From RGIG1934 sp045122895 (GTDB taxonomy: Bacteria; Bacillota; Clostridia; Lachnospirales; Lachnospiraceae): a stretch of DNA of 38,661 nucleotides. The DNA lies in contig JBGVIE010000025.1 of NCBI GenBank assembly GCA_045122895.1, positions 1 through 38,661 on the forward strand, written 5' to 3'. The position numbers and the translations under genes were made by a program. Below are positions 23,377 through 31,374 of this stretch, one piece after another (position 1 is the stretch's first letter; each line of letters begins with the position of its first letter). The notes beneath the pieces are model-generated. The model was given only the letters and a program-made list of their open reading frames with translations, searched no databases and was not told the DNA's origin.

Positions 23377-23408
23377 GTAACTGTTCGAGGTTGGTTCTGA
23401 ACAGTTAC
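23377..23408. repeat. GTAACTGTTC palindrome, copy 2
   Basis: A perfect 10-bp inverted repeat, GTAACTGTTC (23377-23386) and GAACAGTTAC (23399-23408), encloses a 12-base loop. Read on the minus strand the loop is AGAACCAACCTC, almost the loop of the copy at 32335. It sits at the predicted transcription start of the Fe-S assembly operon. Confidence 0.85.
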
Positions 23409-23434
23409 CCCAAATATTAATAATTGGGGTCTTT
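23408..23434 (+). other. Leader hairpin with T-rich tail before sufC-like gene
   Basis: CCCCAA (23408-23413) pairs with TTGGGG (23424-23429) around a 10-base AT-rich loop, followed by TCTTTT. It resembles a weak intrinsic terminator in the 5' untranslated region, about 65 bp before the start codon, and directly follows the palindrome. It could attenuate transcription of the operon; this is inference. Confidence 0.4.
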
Positions 23435-23496
23435 TATGGCTATACTATGAGACAGATTAATTTGGTGCTCTAAGCACATAGAAATGTGAGGTAAAA

Positions 23497-24219
23497 ATGC
23501 TTGAATTAAAGAACATCTGTTATGAAGCAGAAGATGGAAAAGACATATTAAATGACGTATCGCTCACTATAGAGGATCGTTTTGTTGCTATTACAGGTCC
23601 AAACGGTGGCGGTAAATCGACTTTAGCAAAGCTTATTGCCGGTATTTACACCCCTACAAAGGGACAGATTTTTTTTAACGGTGAGGATATCACCAATCTT
23701 TCAATCACAGAACGTGCAAAGAAAGGTCTTAGCTACGCATTCCAGCAGCCTGTCCGTTTTAAGGGAATTCGTGTGAGAGATTTATTGATGCTTGCAGCAG
23801 GCGAAGGAACAGACTTTAACGAATGTTGCAATATATTATCAGAGGTTGGGCTTTGTGCAAGGGACTACCTGGACCGAGAACTTAACGACAGCCTTTCCGG
23901 TGGCGAGATGAAACGAATAGAAATAGCAACTATTCTCGCAAGACAAACAAACTTCAATGTTTTTGACGAACCCGAAGCCGGTATTGACCTTTGGAGCTTT
24001 AAGAATCTAATCAAGGTGTTTGAGAAGATGCACGAACGGACACAGGGAACAATCCTTATCATCAGTCATCAGGAAAAGATTCTTAACATAGCAGACAAGA
24101 TTATCTACATCAAAGATGGTCAGGTAGAAAAATATGGCGCAAAGGATGAAATCCTTCCATTGTTGTTATCTGCTTCAGATGGCACTTGCAAAAAATTAAC
24201 TGATAAGATGGAGGACTAA
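23497..24219 (+). CDS. SufC-like ATPase of a minimal Fe-S cluster assembly system
   Basis: The 240-residue ABC-type ATPase has Walker A GPNGGGKST (34-42), the signature LSGGEMKR, Walker B FNVFDEPEAGID and the switch histidine in IISHQEK. It has no membrane partner. The next gene, 3 bp downstream, is SufB/SufD-like, so this is SufC-type Fe-S scaffold ATPase rather than a transporter. The motif AFQQPVRFKGIRVRDLL replaces the usual SufC Q-loop context (FQYPVEIPGV), as in the reduced SufBC systems of anaerobes. GTGAGGT precedes the ATG. Confidence 0.85.
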   Translation: MLELKNICYEAEDGKDILNDVSLTIEDRFVAITGPNGGGKSTLAKLIAGIYTPTKGQIFFNGEDITNLSITERAKKGLSYAFQQPVRFKGIRVRDLLMLAAGEGTDFNECCNILSEVGLCARDYLDRELNDSLSGGEMKRIEIATILARQTNFNVFDEPEAGIDLWSFKNLIKVFEKMHERTQGTILIISHQEKILNIADKIIYIKDGQVEKYGAKDEILPLLLSASDGTCKKLTDKMED

Positions 24220-24222
24220 CAG

Positions 24223-25140
24223 ATGGATGCAATTGAGAAAAATTTACTTAAAGAAGTAGCTGAACTTGATGCACTACCGGTAGGTGCGTATAACATACGT
24301 GCAAATGGTGAAAGTGCCGCAAGAAACACAACTGCTAATATAGATATTGTAACTAAAACGGATAAGCCCGGTATCGACATCATAATCAAGCCTGGTACCA
24401 AAAACGAAAGTGTTCATATTCCTGTTATTCTCTCACAGGCAGGACTCAAAGAACATGTATATAATGATTTTATAATAGGAGAAGACTGTGACGTGACAAT
24501 CGTAGCCGGTTGTGGTATTCACAACTGCGGCGGTCAGGACAGCTCACATGATGGTATTCACTCTTTTCATATTGGAAAAAATTCAAAAGTAAAATATATT
24601 GAAAAGCATTATGGTGAAGGCGAGGGTCGTGGAAAAAGACTTATGAATCCTACTACCGAAGTGTACTTGGAAGAAGGCTCCACAATGGAAATGCAGGCTA
24701 CACAGATTTCAGGTATCGACGATACACTCAGGAAAACAACTGCCGTTCTTGAAGCTAATTCAGCTCTAATAATAAACGAAAAAGTTATGACCACGGGAAC
24801 ACAGAATGCCGTATCTGATTTTACTGCTGACCTTAAGGGAGATGGCTGTAGCTGTAATATCGTTAGCCGAACCGTCGCAAAAGATCAGAGCACACAGCAT
24901 TTTATCAGTAAACTCAATGGCGAAGCTGCATGTGCCGGTCACAGTGAATGTGATTCAATCATTATGGATAAAGCTTACGTACTTGCAAGTCCACAGCTTT
25001 CCGCATCCTGCACTGATGCAAGCCTTATTCACGAAGCTGCTATCGGAAAAATTGCAGGCGAACAGTTAATCAAACTTATGTCTCTTGGACTCACCGAAGA
25101 AGAGGCTGAGGAACAGATTATTAATGGATTTTTAAGATAA
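24223..25140 (+). CDS. SufB/SufD-like Fe-S scaffold protein, minimal type
   Basis: The 305-residue protein is much shorter than SufB (about 470) or SufD (about 420). It consists mainly of the beta-helix core (AGCGIHNCGGQDSSHDGIHSFHIGKNSKVKYIEKHYGEG, about 105-145) and the C-terminal HEAAIGKIAGEQLIKLMSLGLTEEEAEEQIINGFL, which corresponds to the SufC-binding end of SufB/SufD. Several cysteines (CGIHNC, GDGCSCN, AACAGHSEC, SASC) could hold a cluster or sulfur. A homodimer with two SufC-like subunits is the likely assembly. No sufS, sufU or nif-type sulfur donor is in this unit. Confidence 0.82.
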   Translation: MDAIEKNLLKEVAELDALPVGAYNIRANGESAARNTTANIDIVTKTDKPGIDIIIKPGTKNESVHIPVILSQAGLKEHVYNDFIIGEDCDVTIVAGCGIHNCGGQDSSHDGIHSFHIGKNSKVKYIEKHYGEGEGRGKRLMNPTTEVYLEEGSTMEMQATQISGIDDTLRKTTAVLEANSALIINEKVMTTGTQNAVSDFTADLKGDGCSCNIVSRTVAKDQSTQHFISKLNGEAACAGHSECDSIIMDKAYVLASPQLSASCTDASLIHEAAIGKIAGEQLIKLMSLGLTEEEAEEQIINGFLR

Positions 25141-25149
25141 ATATATCTT

Positions 25150-25187
25150 AAAAAAATGACAGGAAATCATTTTCCTGTCATTTTTTT
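25150..25187. terminator. Bidirectional terminator between the Fe-S operon and the carboxypeptidase gene
   Basis: A 17-bp stem (25150-25166 with 25171-25187), core ATGACAGGAAA, has a TCAT loop and A/T runs at both ends. It serves the convergent genes ending at 25140 and 25196. Confidence 0.93.
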
Positions 25188-25195
25188 CTCAAACG

Positions 25196-26788
25196 CTATT
25201 TAACTTTCTGTGCTAACTTCTGTGATATCATCCACGCAACCAGCTTATGATTCTGTCTCTTTATGTCTTTATATGTCCAAAGAGGAAGCGGACACCTGAC
25301 AACTCCAGTCTCAATTATTAGTTCTGGAATCTTTTTATCAAGAATCGTCCAATTATAACTAAGTCCTTCCGGTTTGGATTTGCTTCCAAGCCCGTAGCTG
25401 GTATACTGACAAACCTTCGATGCCAGAAGATAAGTCTTATTATATATATATCCTGTCTGTCCTATATCATAAAAGACTTCTCCTCCCATTGAGTGATATG
25501 TGAGAATATAATCAAACTTATGAGTGTTAATAATCTTCATAATAATCTTTGTCTCTCGTTCCGAGTTAGGTGAATAACCTGAGAAAAAATCTGGTCCCGG
25601 CTTTCCCACTCTGCTCCAATACGACTGGAAATTACGATTAAGATCTACTCCTCTCGCATTTGATTTCCACCTTGAATAATCAGTTACACCCATCCTTAAA
25701 ATATTATCTCTGAGCTTCTTATCTCTTATGGCATAAGGACCAAACTGGGAAATTGAAACCCCATCCGGATTCATCATCGGAAGATAGTATACACAGGTGT
25801 CATTAAACAAATCACCATATGTCCTCTTTCCATCATACATTGTATTCCAGTTATTAAGATAAAATTCAAACTCTGACATTGTAACCATTGTATTCATGTA
25901 CTCACGGGCATGAATGGTCGACTGCACATAAATCTTATTATCAGCATTCTTATTTCCCATTCTGATTAGAATAAGGCTTCTGCCATCATAAGTCTTTCCC
26001 GCTATCCTGTATGAAAAATATTTCGGATACTTTTTCTTTAACTGCTTTATATCTCTTACCATCTCTGAATATGTATATTTTTGCTTTGAAACATCCACAT
26101 AATACAGTTTGTCATCAACTGGTGTTATCGCCGAAGCTACCTTCATTTCATTGGAAAAATCACTCTGTGCATTATTGGAAGCTACCGACTTCACTTTATA
26201 GAAATATGTCTTGTCTGCTGATACTTTGTTCACATACCTGTTTGCTCTTGTAGTAGCTATCCTCTTATATGTTCCATATCTCGTCTCGCTCCTGTATAGT
26301 ACATATTTTGAGGCATCCTTAACTTTTGACCAGCTAAGTTCAATTTGCTTTGCGTATGTGCGTTTCGCAGTTTTTAACACCGGACGCTTTAGCATTTTCT
26401 TCGCACTTACGGTGTCTGACTTATTGCTGTATTCAATGTGTCCATCCTCGTATTCATAATAAGACAAAACATAATAATAGTAAATCTTACCATATTCTGC
26501 CTGTTTATCTGTGTATACTTCGTATTCAGTTCTTGCTACTCTTTTGTATGTGCCATTTTTCTTATTTGATTTATATATATAATAACCATCCACGCAATCC
26601 TCTGCCCAGGTAATCTTCGCTCCTGCAGTGGATGACTCTGCTTTGATATTCTTAATATCATCTGGTGCATCATACTCAAGCATATCTTCAGTTTCTTCTA
26701 TCTCCTCTAATTCCTCTGCAATTATATTCTGAGACATTCCCATTGCCATCAATAACGAAAATATTGCCATAATAAAAATCTTTTTCAT
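25196..26788 (-). CDS. Secreted FN3-M14 zinc carboxypeptidase
   Basis: The 530-residue protein has a signal peptide (1-24), an acidic linker, and two fibronectin type III-like domains (about 42-130 and 133-220, each with the GYY/KYVLY...GTYKR pattern). A C-terminal M14 domain follows (about 228-530). Catalytic residues are visible: zinc ligands H293 and E296 in HAREYMNT and H432 in TYHSMGG, substrate arginine R385 in DLNRNF, and general base E493 in ELIIETG. M14 enzymes in this group cut peptide or gamma-D-glutamyl bonds, so wall peptides or dietary peptides are both possible. No anchoring signal is seen. AGGAGAAG precedes the ATG. Confidence 0.9.
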   Translation of the reverse strand: MKKIFIMAIFSLLMAMGMSQNIIAEELEEIEETEDMLEYDAPDDIKNIKAESSTAGAKITWAEDCVDGYYIYKSNKKNGTYKRVARTEYEVYTDKQAEYGKIYYYYVLSYYEYEDGHIEYSNKSDTVSAKKMLKRPVLKTAKRTYAKQIELSWSKVKDASKYVLYRSETRYGTYKRIATTRANRYVNKVSADKTYFYKVKSVASNNAQSDFSNEMKVASAITPVDDKLYYVDVSKQKYTYSEMVRDIKQLKKKYPKYFSYRIAGKTYDGRSLILIRMGNKNADNKIYVQSTIHAREYMNTMVTMSEFEFYLNNWNTMYDGKRTYGDLFNDTCVYYLPMMNPDGVSISQFGPYAIRDKKLRDNILRMGVTDYSRWKSNARGVDLNRNFQSYWSRVGKPGPDFFSGYSPNSERETKIIMKIINTHKFDYILTYHSMGGEVFYDIGQTGYIYNKTYLLASKVCQYTSYGLGSKSKPEGLSYNWTILDKKIPELIIETGVVRCPLPLWTYKDIKRQNHKLVAWMISQKLAQKVK

Positions 26789-26875
26789 ATTCTTCTCCTA
26801 GTATATATACGAGAATATTACTGAAAATAATACAGTAAATATTCTTCATTTCTCCTACAAACAATTATATATATC

Positions 26876-26904
26876 TTGTAGTAAAATTACAAGTGTGATA
26901 TTAT
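26876..26904 (+). promoter_or_regulatory. Promoter of the MATE gene
   Basis: TTGTAG (26876-26881) and TATTAT (26899-26904) have a 17-bp spacer, about 33 bp before the MATE start codon. Confidence 0.6.
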
Positions 26905-26937
26905 TTAAAATACCTTTTAAAGAAAGGATTCACAGCA

Positions 26938-28257
26938 ATGAAACAAATGGATTTGTCTAACGATAATATTAGTATTTTATATAGAAAATACCTGGTGCCA
27001 TCTATCTGTGCAACCATGGTTACATCAGTATATGTTATAGCCGATACTGTTATGGTAGGTCATGGTATCGGTCCTAAAGCTTTAGTTGCGCTAAATCTGT
27101 TATTACCTTTGTTTTCACTTCTATTTGGCATTGGAAATATGTTTGGTATCGGCGGCGGTGTGTTATGTTCTATTGCAATTGGTTCAGATGACAAAAATAA
27201 AGCTGATACTATTTTTAGCACATCAATTATATGCGTGTCCTTCTTATCAATACTTGTGACGATACTCGGTAATATTTATCTTAAAGATATCTGCTACCTT
27301 GCAGGTGCTAACAGTAAAACTATTGACTATGCTATGGAATACGGGAGAATTCTTTTTATTGGAGCCGGTGCATTTCTATTCTGCTCCTGCCTTCAGGGTT
27401 TTATCCGCAATGACAAAGACCCCAACCGCGCGATGATGGCTGTTCTTGCAGGCTCAGGCATTAATATAATTCTTGACTATATTTTTATATATAATCTTCA
27501 TATGGAAATGCGTGGCGCAATTTTAGCAACAGTTATTGGAAACATTGTGAATGCACTTATTGCTTTTAGTCACTTCTTAAGTAAAAACAACAACTTAGAC
27601 TTCAAGCTTTCCTATATAGATTTTTTTATGTTGCCGAAAATTATCAAAACAGGGCTTACTACTTTCCTGGCTGAACTTTCAAGCGGAGTTACTACTTTTG
27701 TATTTAATATTCAGATATTGTCTTATCTGGGCAACGACGGAGTTGTGGTATATTCAGTACTTACCAACTCGGTTATAGTATGTATTTCACTTTTCAATGG
27801 TGCTACTCAGGCAGCACAGCCTATTATTGCCCATAACTATGGTGCAGGCAAAAAAGACCGGATTAAAAAGTCAGTCAATTTGTCTTTAACCGCAACGCTT
27901 ATACTCGCATTTCTGCTTCTTATATATGTAAATATTTTTCCAGATACACTTACAGAAGCTTTTGTAAAACCTAATGCGGAAATTTACAAACTATCACGTT
28001 TTGCAATACATGCCTACTTTTTATGCCTTATACCTATGGCCGTTAACATATTTGCCACAACTTACCTGCAGGCAACCTACCGGTCTGGCTATTCGCTTAC
28101 AATTGCGTTTCTTCGTGGCATACTGTTAAATGTGCTTCTGATACTTGTTCTGCCACTTTTCCTTCCTGTATGGATTATTTGGTTTGTAGCTCCTATTGCC
28201 GAAACTATCACTATGATTGCCTCTGTTTTTCTGATAAAAAAATCCGACTTCACTTAG
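26938..28257 (+). CDS. MATE-family multidrug/Na+ antiporter
   Basis: The 439-residue protein has about 12 membrane helices and the two-fold MATE repeat. The N-terminal half contains LVPSICATMVTSVYVIADTVMVGHGIGPKALVALNLLLPLFSLLFGIGNMFGIGGG; the second half has FNGATQAAQPIIAHNYGAGKKDRI (about 280-303). This subgroup, found in Clostridia, exports cationic compounds; the substrate is unknown. AAAGGA precedes the ATG. The stop codon is separated from the convergent truA stop by a single base, and no terminator lies between them. Confidence 0.92.
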   Translation: MKQMDLSNDNISILYRKYLVPSICATMVTSVYVIADTVMVGHGIGPKALVALNLLLPLFSLLFGIGNMFGIGGGVLCSIAIGSDDKNKADTIFSTSIICVSFLSILVTILGNIYLKDICYLAGANSKTIDYAMEYGRILFIGAGAFLFCSCLQGFIRNDKDPNRAMMAVLAGSGINIILDYIFIYNLHMEMRGAILATVIGNIVNALIAFSHFLSKNNNLDFKLSYIDFFMLPKIIKTGLTTFLAELSSGVTTFVFNIQILSYLGNDGVVVYSVLTNSVIVCISLFNGATQAAQPIIAHNYGAGKKDRIKKSVNLSLTATLILAFLLLIYVNIFPDTLTEAFVKPNAEIYKLSRFAIHAYFLCLIPMAVNIFATTYLQATYRSGYSLTIAFLRGILLNVLLILVLPLFLPVWIIWFVAPIAETITMIASVFLIKKSDFT

Positions 28258-28258
28258 G

Positions 28259-29032
28259 CTATTCCTTTTCGTAAAATACTTCCTCTAAAAACAATCCGCT
28301 TGGCGGTGCTGTAAATCCTGCCGCAGCTCTGTCAAGCGACTCCATCACTCTTATCATATCTTCCGGTTTTCTTTTTGAAAGTCCTATTTCAATAAGTGTC
28401 CCTGTCATTATTCGTACCATATTGTATAAAAAACCATTGCCAAAATAATCTATTGTTATTATTCCATTTTCCTCTTTTATATTTATCTCATATATGGTTC
28501 TGACTGTAGATTTTTTCATCTTCTTATTAGCACAGAAGCATTTAAAATCATGTTCTCCGATAAGGTAAGTGGCTGCTTTTCTCATACTGTCTACATCTAT
28601 TTTCTCTTTGATTCTTATCATATAATTTCTTGCAAATACATTCGGCACTAAAGCGTTATCTATCGTGTAAGAATAATGTTTCTTTGTAGCGTTTAATCTT
28701 GCATGAAATCTCTCATCAACTTCCTTAACTTCTATTATCTTGATATCCTTTGGAAGATATTCATTAAGTGCTTCTCTAATGTCTGACATATGAGGATAGA
28801 TTGATTTGATTCTTTCATATGTTTTGTCTGATATTTTAAAATTTGCCACCTGTCCTCTTGCGTGTACACCTGCATCTGTTCTTCCTGAGCCTGAAAGTTC
28901 AATCTCTTCTTCAACGAAACGACCTATTGTTGATTCCAGTCTGCCTTGAATAGTGTTATCTGTGTTTCCCTGCTTTTGCCATCCGTTATATTTAGTTCCG
29001 TCGTATGATATCGTTAGTTTAATATTTTTCAT
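28259..29032 (-). CDS. truA: tRNA pseudouridine(38-40) synthase TruA
   Basis: TruA makes pseudouridine at positions 38-40 of tRNA anticodon arms. The 257-residue protein has the N terminus MKNIKLTISYDGTKYNGWQKQ, the catalytic D53 in GSGRTDAGVHARGQ, YSYTIDN in the middle and the C-terminal motif FLYNMVRIMTGTLIEIG. GAGGAGTACC fixes the start at 29032; an ATG four codons upstream overlaps the ribosome-binding site. In Clostridia truA often follows ECF transporter genes, but here it stands alone. The 245 bp upstream hold no other gene. Confidence 0.95.
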   Translation of the reverse strand: MKNIKLTISYDGTKYNGWQKQGNTDNTIQGRLESTIGRFVEEEIELSGSGRTDAGVHARGQVANFKISDKTYERIKSIYPHMSDIREALNEYLPKDIKIIEVKEVDERFHARLNATKKHYSYTIDNALVPNVFARNYMIRIKEKIDVDSMRKAATYLIGEHDFKCFCANKKMKKSTVRTIYEINIKEENGIITIDYFGNGFLYNMVRIMTGTLIEIGLSKRKPEDMIRVMESLDRAAAGFTAPPSGLFLEEVFYEKE

Positions 29033-29197
29033 GGTACTCCTCATGCCTTATTTCTATATTTGCATTTTGGATAATTACTATATCCTATAAAATATCCTTT
29101 TATTTGTTAAGAATACTTATATCAAGATACAAGAGAAATTGCAAGGTACTGTAAAAAATTTTTCTTACTTTCTTTACAATCTCTAGCCGATTTTTTC

Positions 29198-29264
29198 TTG
29201 ATATTTCTTGCTGCTTTACATATAACGAATATGTAATGGTGTTATTTTATCATAATTATGATAA
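29198..29264 (+). promoter_or_regulatory. Promoter and operator of a decayed toxin-antitoxin locus
   Basis: TTGATA (29198-29203) and TATAAC (29221-29226) have a 17-bp spacer. Between them and the start codon lies a perfect 18-bp palindrome, TTATCATAATTATGATAA (29247-29264), directly followed by AAGGAGATG as ribosome-binding site. Such palindromes are the usual autoregulatory operators of Phd/RelB antitoxins. Promoter, operator and ribosome-binding site look intact although the genes are broken. Confidence 0.65.
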
Positions 29265-29276
29265 GGAGATGATTTG

Positions 29277-29445
29277 ATGATTCAGATTAAACCGATATCT
29301 GATTTAAGAAACATATTCAATGCTTACAGAATCAACAGAATACGCATTGGATATTGCTGATAAAATGGCTGAAGAGACTACTACAAGATATACCCATGAT
29401 GAGATTTTTGCAAAATTAAGGGAGAATATTAATGACTCATTATAA
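29277..29445 (+). pseudogene. Remnant of a Phd/RelB-type antitoxin gene
   Basis: The start codon at 29277 with a good ribosome-binding site encodes MIQIKPISDLRN, a common N terminus of Phd/YefM-like antitoxins, and then leaves frame. From 29320 a second frame encodes MLTESTEYALDIADKMAEETTTRYTHDEIFAKLRENINDSL, the C-terminal toxin-binding part of such antitoxins, ending at 29443-29445. The central part, roughly 30 residues, is missing. The simplest reading is an internal deletion. The C-terminal fragment has an internal ATG and could in principle still be made as a 41-residue peptide. Confidence 0.75.
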
Positions 29446-29639
29446 CTACCATATTAGATATTTGCCATTTTTCTTTGACGATTTAAACGACATTACCTCA
29501 TATATTTATTAAGAATGAGCTATCTAACCTCAAAGCAGCCAACGATTTAGTTGATGCTATTGATGATGAAGGTCCTAACAAAGTAATGGAAGTTAGACGT
29601 TCGTTGTTTAATAAACAAGATATGGAAAATATAATATAA
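29432..29639 (+). pseudogene. Remnant of a RelE/ParE-type toxin gene
   Basis: An ATG at 29432 overlaps the antitoxin end, as in intact pairs, and encodes MTHYNYHIRYLPFFFDDLNDITSYIY before TAA at 29510. Restoring one base there continues as KNELSNLKAANDLVDAIDD, matching the start of RelE toxins (YLPxFxxDLxxIxxYIxxxLxNPxAAxxLxxxI). The frame then passes into EGPNKVMEVRRSLFNKQDMENII, which I do not recognise and which is not RelE, ending at 29637-29639. The catalytic half of the toxin is absent, so it is certainly inactive. A single-base deletion and a 3' replacement or deletion are inferred. Confidence 0.75.
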
Positions 29640-29684
29640 ATAGTTGTAAGCAATATAACTGTATGTTTGACTTTGTTTAGAATC

Positions 29685-29722
29685 GAAGGCTGGCGCGCAC
29701 GCCAGCCTTCCTTATTATTTAT
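29685..29722 (+). terminator. Strong hairpin terminator after the toxin-antitoxin remnant
   Basis: GAAGGCTGGCG (29685-29695) pairs perfectly over 11 bp with CGCCAGCCTTC (29700-29710) around CGCA. CTTATTATTTATT follows on the plus strand. The tail on the minus strand is weaker, but the stem may also end transcription of the convergent C_GCAxxG gene. Confidence 0.75.
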
Positions 29723-30119
29723 TATTATATTCTTCTCTCAGCCTCTCGACCAAATCAATCGCTTCATATATCATCGCATCACAGTGAGATTTCTTGTCAT
29801 TGCCTTTTGCCGCATTCTCTCTAAGTAAATCCACGCAATCAGTCATTCCACTGTGATTATCTCTCATCATTTTATGAAACTGTGATATTGCTTTGGGATT
29901 GTTGATTCCAAGTGCTCCTAGTACCATAAGTGCTCCTGTTATAGCACCGCAGGTCGCTCCACACTTCATACCACCGCCAAAGTTTGTTGCTATTGCTGCC
30001 GCCTGTTCCTGTGTAAAACCAAGCTCATCTGCATACGCCATCATAATAGTCTCTGAACAATTCTTCATCATTGATGAATCATTTCTAATCTCAATTGCCC
30101 TTTCTTTTGCACTGCTCAT
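29715..30119 (-). CDS. C_GCAxxG_C_C family protein, putative redox-active
   Basis: The 134-residue protein matches the C_GCAxxG_C_C family, small cysteine-rich proteins of anaerobes with unknown, probably redox or metal-related, function. Visible cysteines are C21 (KNCSET), C53 and C57 (MKCGATCGAITGA), C95 (MTDCVD) and C113 (SHCDAM), in the order the family name describes. It has no signal peptide. GGGAG precedes the ATG. It lies 15 bp after the UPF0340 gene and is the last gene of an operon with an ECF S component. Confidence 0.88.
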   Translation of the reverse strand: MSSAKERAIEIRNDSSMMKNCSETIMMAYADELGFTQEQAAAIATNFGGGMKCGATCGAITGALMVLGALGINNPKAISQFHKMMRDNHSGMTDCVDLLRENAAKGNDKKSHCDAMIYEAIDLVERLREEYNNK

Positions 30120-30133
30120 AACTTACTCCCTTT

Positions 30134-30679
30134 CTATGTCAAATCCATATCATAAACTGCTCGTTCGCCACCAATGAACTTTGCACGACTTCTGGCAGCA
30201 AATACACAAGCCTCACCTATACGATTGTTATTAAGTCTCACCGGCACTGCTACTTTTCTTATGTGCATACCAATAAGTGTTCCACCTATGTCAATACCTG
30301 CATCTGCTTTAATCTCTTCTACTGCTACCGGATCATTAAAGGTCTTGTAAGCAGTTGTAGCAAAGGAACCACCTGCCTTTGGCTGTGGCACTACATTGAC
30401 AATTTCCGAAAATGGTACTGCTGCTCTCTCAATTATTATCGCACGATTAAGATGCTCACAACACTGTGCCGCAACATATATTCCTCTTTCTGTACATATC
30501 TCATATATACCCTGAAACACAGCCTTTGCAGCATCTAGATTTGAGTTTGTTCCTATTTTGTCTCCACATACTTCGCTTGACGAACATCCTACAACTAATA
30601 TCTGACCTTTTTTCAGACCTGCCACTTCACATATCTCTTTTGCAGTCTCTTTTGCCTCATTCTTAATCTGCTCTAACAT
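30134..30679 (-). CDS. UPF0340 (TIGR01440, YwlG-like) protein
   Basis: The 181-residue protein matches UPF0340/YwlG throughout: ILVVGCSSSEVCGDKIGTNSN (about 27-47), YVAAQCCEHLNRAIIIER, VVPQPKAGGSFATTAY and AGIDIGGTLIGMHIRKVAVPVR. The family resembles aminoglycoside 3-N-acetyltransferase-fold proteins but has no established function. GGAGATTGTC fixes the start at 30679. It sits between an ECF S component (22 bp upstream) and the C_GCAxxG protein, so these probably work in one process or are simply co-expressed. Confidence 0.9.
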   Translation of the reverse strand: MLEQIKNEAKETAKEICEVAGLKKGQILVVGCSSSEVCGDKIGTNSNLDAAKAVFQGIYEICTERGIYVAAQCCEHLNRAIIIERAAVPFSEIVNVVPQPKAGGSFATTAYKTFNDPVAVEEIKADAGIDIGGTLIGMHIRKVAVPVRLNNNRIGEACVFAARSRAKFIGGERAVYDMDLT

Positions 30680-30701
30680 GACAATCTCCATTCTGCCGAC
30701 T

Positions 30702-31232
30702 TTAATTTGTCTTGCTTATATATCCTTTAAATTCTTTAACACCTTCAAGTGCATTGATTGCTACTACACCAAGTACAAGACATGTAACGCCCTGAATCAT
30801 ATTACCTGGTATAGAAGATGCTGCTGCTAAACCATATCCGAGAAGTGTGCTTTCATATAAGAAATAACCTACTACCATAACTGTTTCAGCAAGAACACCA
30901 CTTACAATATAACTAACAAACTTAACTTTTACAAGCTTTGTCATAAAATTAAATACCATAATTGCCACCAAAGCCATCAAAAATTTGATTACAAACGTTC
31001 CCGGAACATACTGTGTGTATCCTGCAAGCAAATCTGCCATTGCAGAACCAAGACCTGCTGCTGCCATTCCATATACACCGCCAAGCATCCACGCAGATAA
31101 TAAAACAATTGTATCACCAATGTTTACATATCCGTTAGTTCCAACAGTTGGAATTCTAATCATCATAGTAGCCACGCAGCACAATGCAGTAAACATCGCT
31201 GCAAATACTAATTTAAAAATCTTGTTGTTCAT
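30702..31232 (-). CDS. ECF transporter substrate-binding (S) component
   Basis: The 176-residue membrane protein has about six helices. It shows the S-component pattern MNNKIFKLVFAAMFTALCCVATMMIRIP and the conserved YVNIGDTIVLLSAWMLGGVYGMAAAGLGSAMADLLAGYTQYVPGTFVIKFLMA (about 36-86). It would capture a vitamin or its precursor and dock onto a shared EcfAAT energising module, which is not in this window. The ligand cannot be read off; no riboswitch is visible in the short leader. GGAG nine bases before the ATG supports the start. It is first in the operon. Confidence 0.87.
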   Translation of the reverse strand: MNNKIFKLVFAAMFTALCCVATMMIRIPTVGTNGYVNIGDTIVLLSAWMLGGVYGMAAAGLGSAMADLLAGYTQYVPGTFVIKFLMALVAIMVFNFMTKLVKVKFVSYIVSGVLAETVMVVGYFLYESTLLGYGLAAASSIPGNMIQGVTCLVLGVVAINALEGVKEFKGYISKTN

Positions 31233-31329
31233 TTCTATTATTCTCCTTTTTTCTCAATTTACTCATAGTATAGCCACATCTGATATCTAATAAATGTTCA
31301 GTTTGTTTCTTTTTTTTATAACCAGTTAT

Positions 31330-31367
31330 AAAAAATATCCCATGCACTCCGTTAAGCACATGGGATA
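31330..31367 (-). terminator. Terminator of the lipoprotein gene
   Basis: On the minus strand TATCCCATG/CATGGGATA arms (31359-31367 with 31336-31344) form a 9-bp stem with a 14-base loop. ATTTTTTAT follows. It lies 8 bp past the lipoprotein stop. Confidence 0.88.
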
Positions 31368-31374
31368 AATCATT

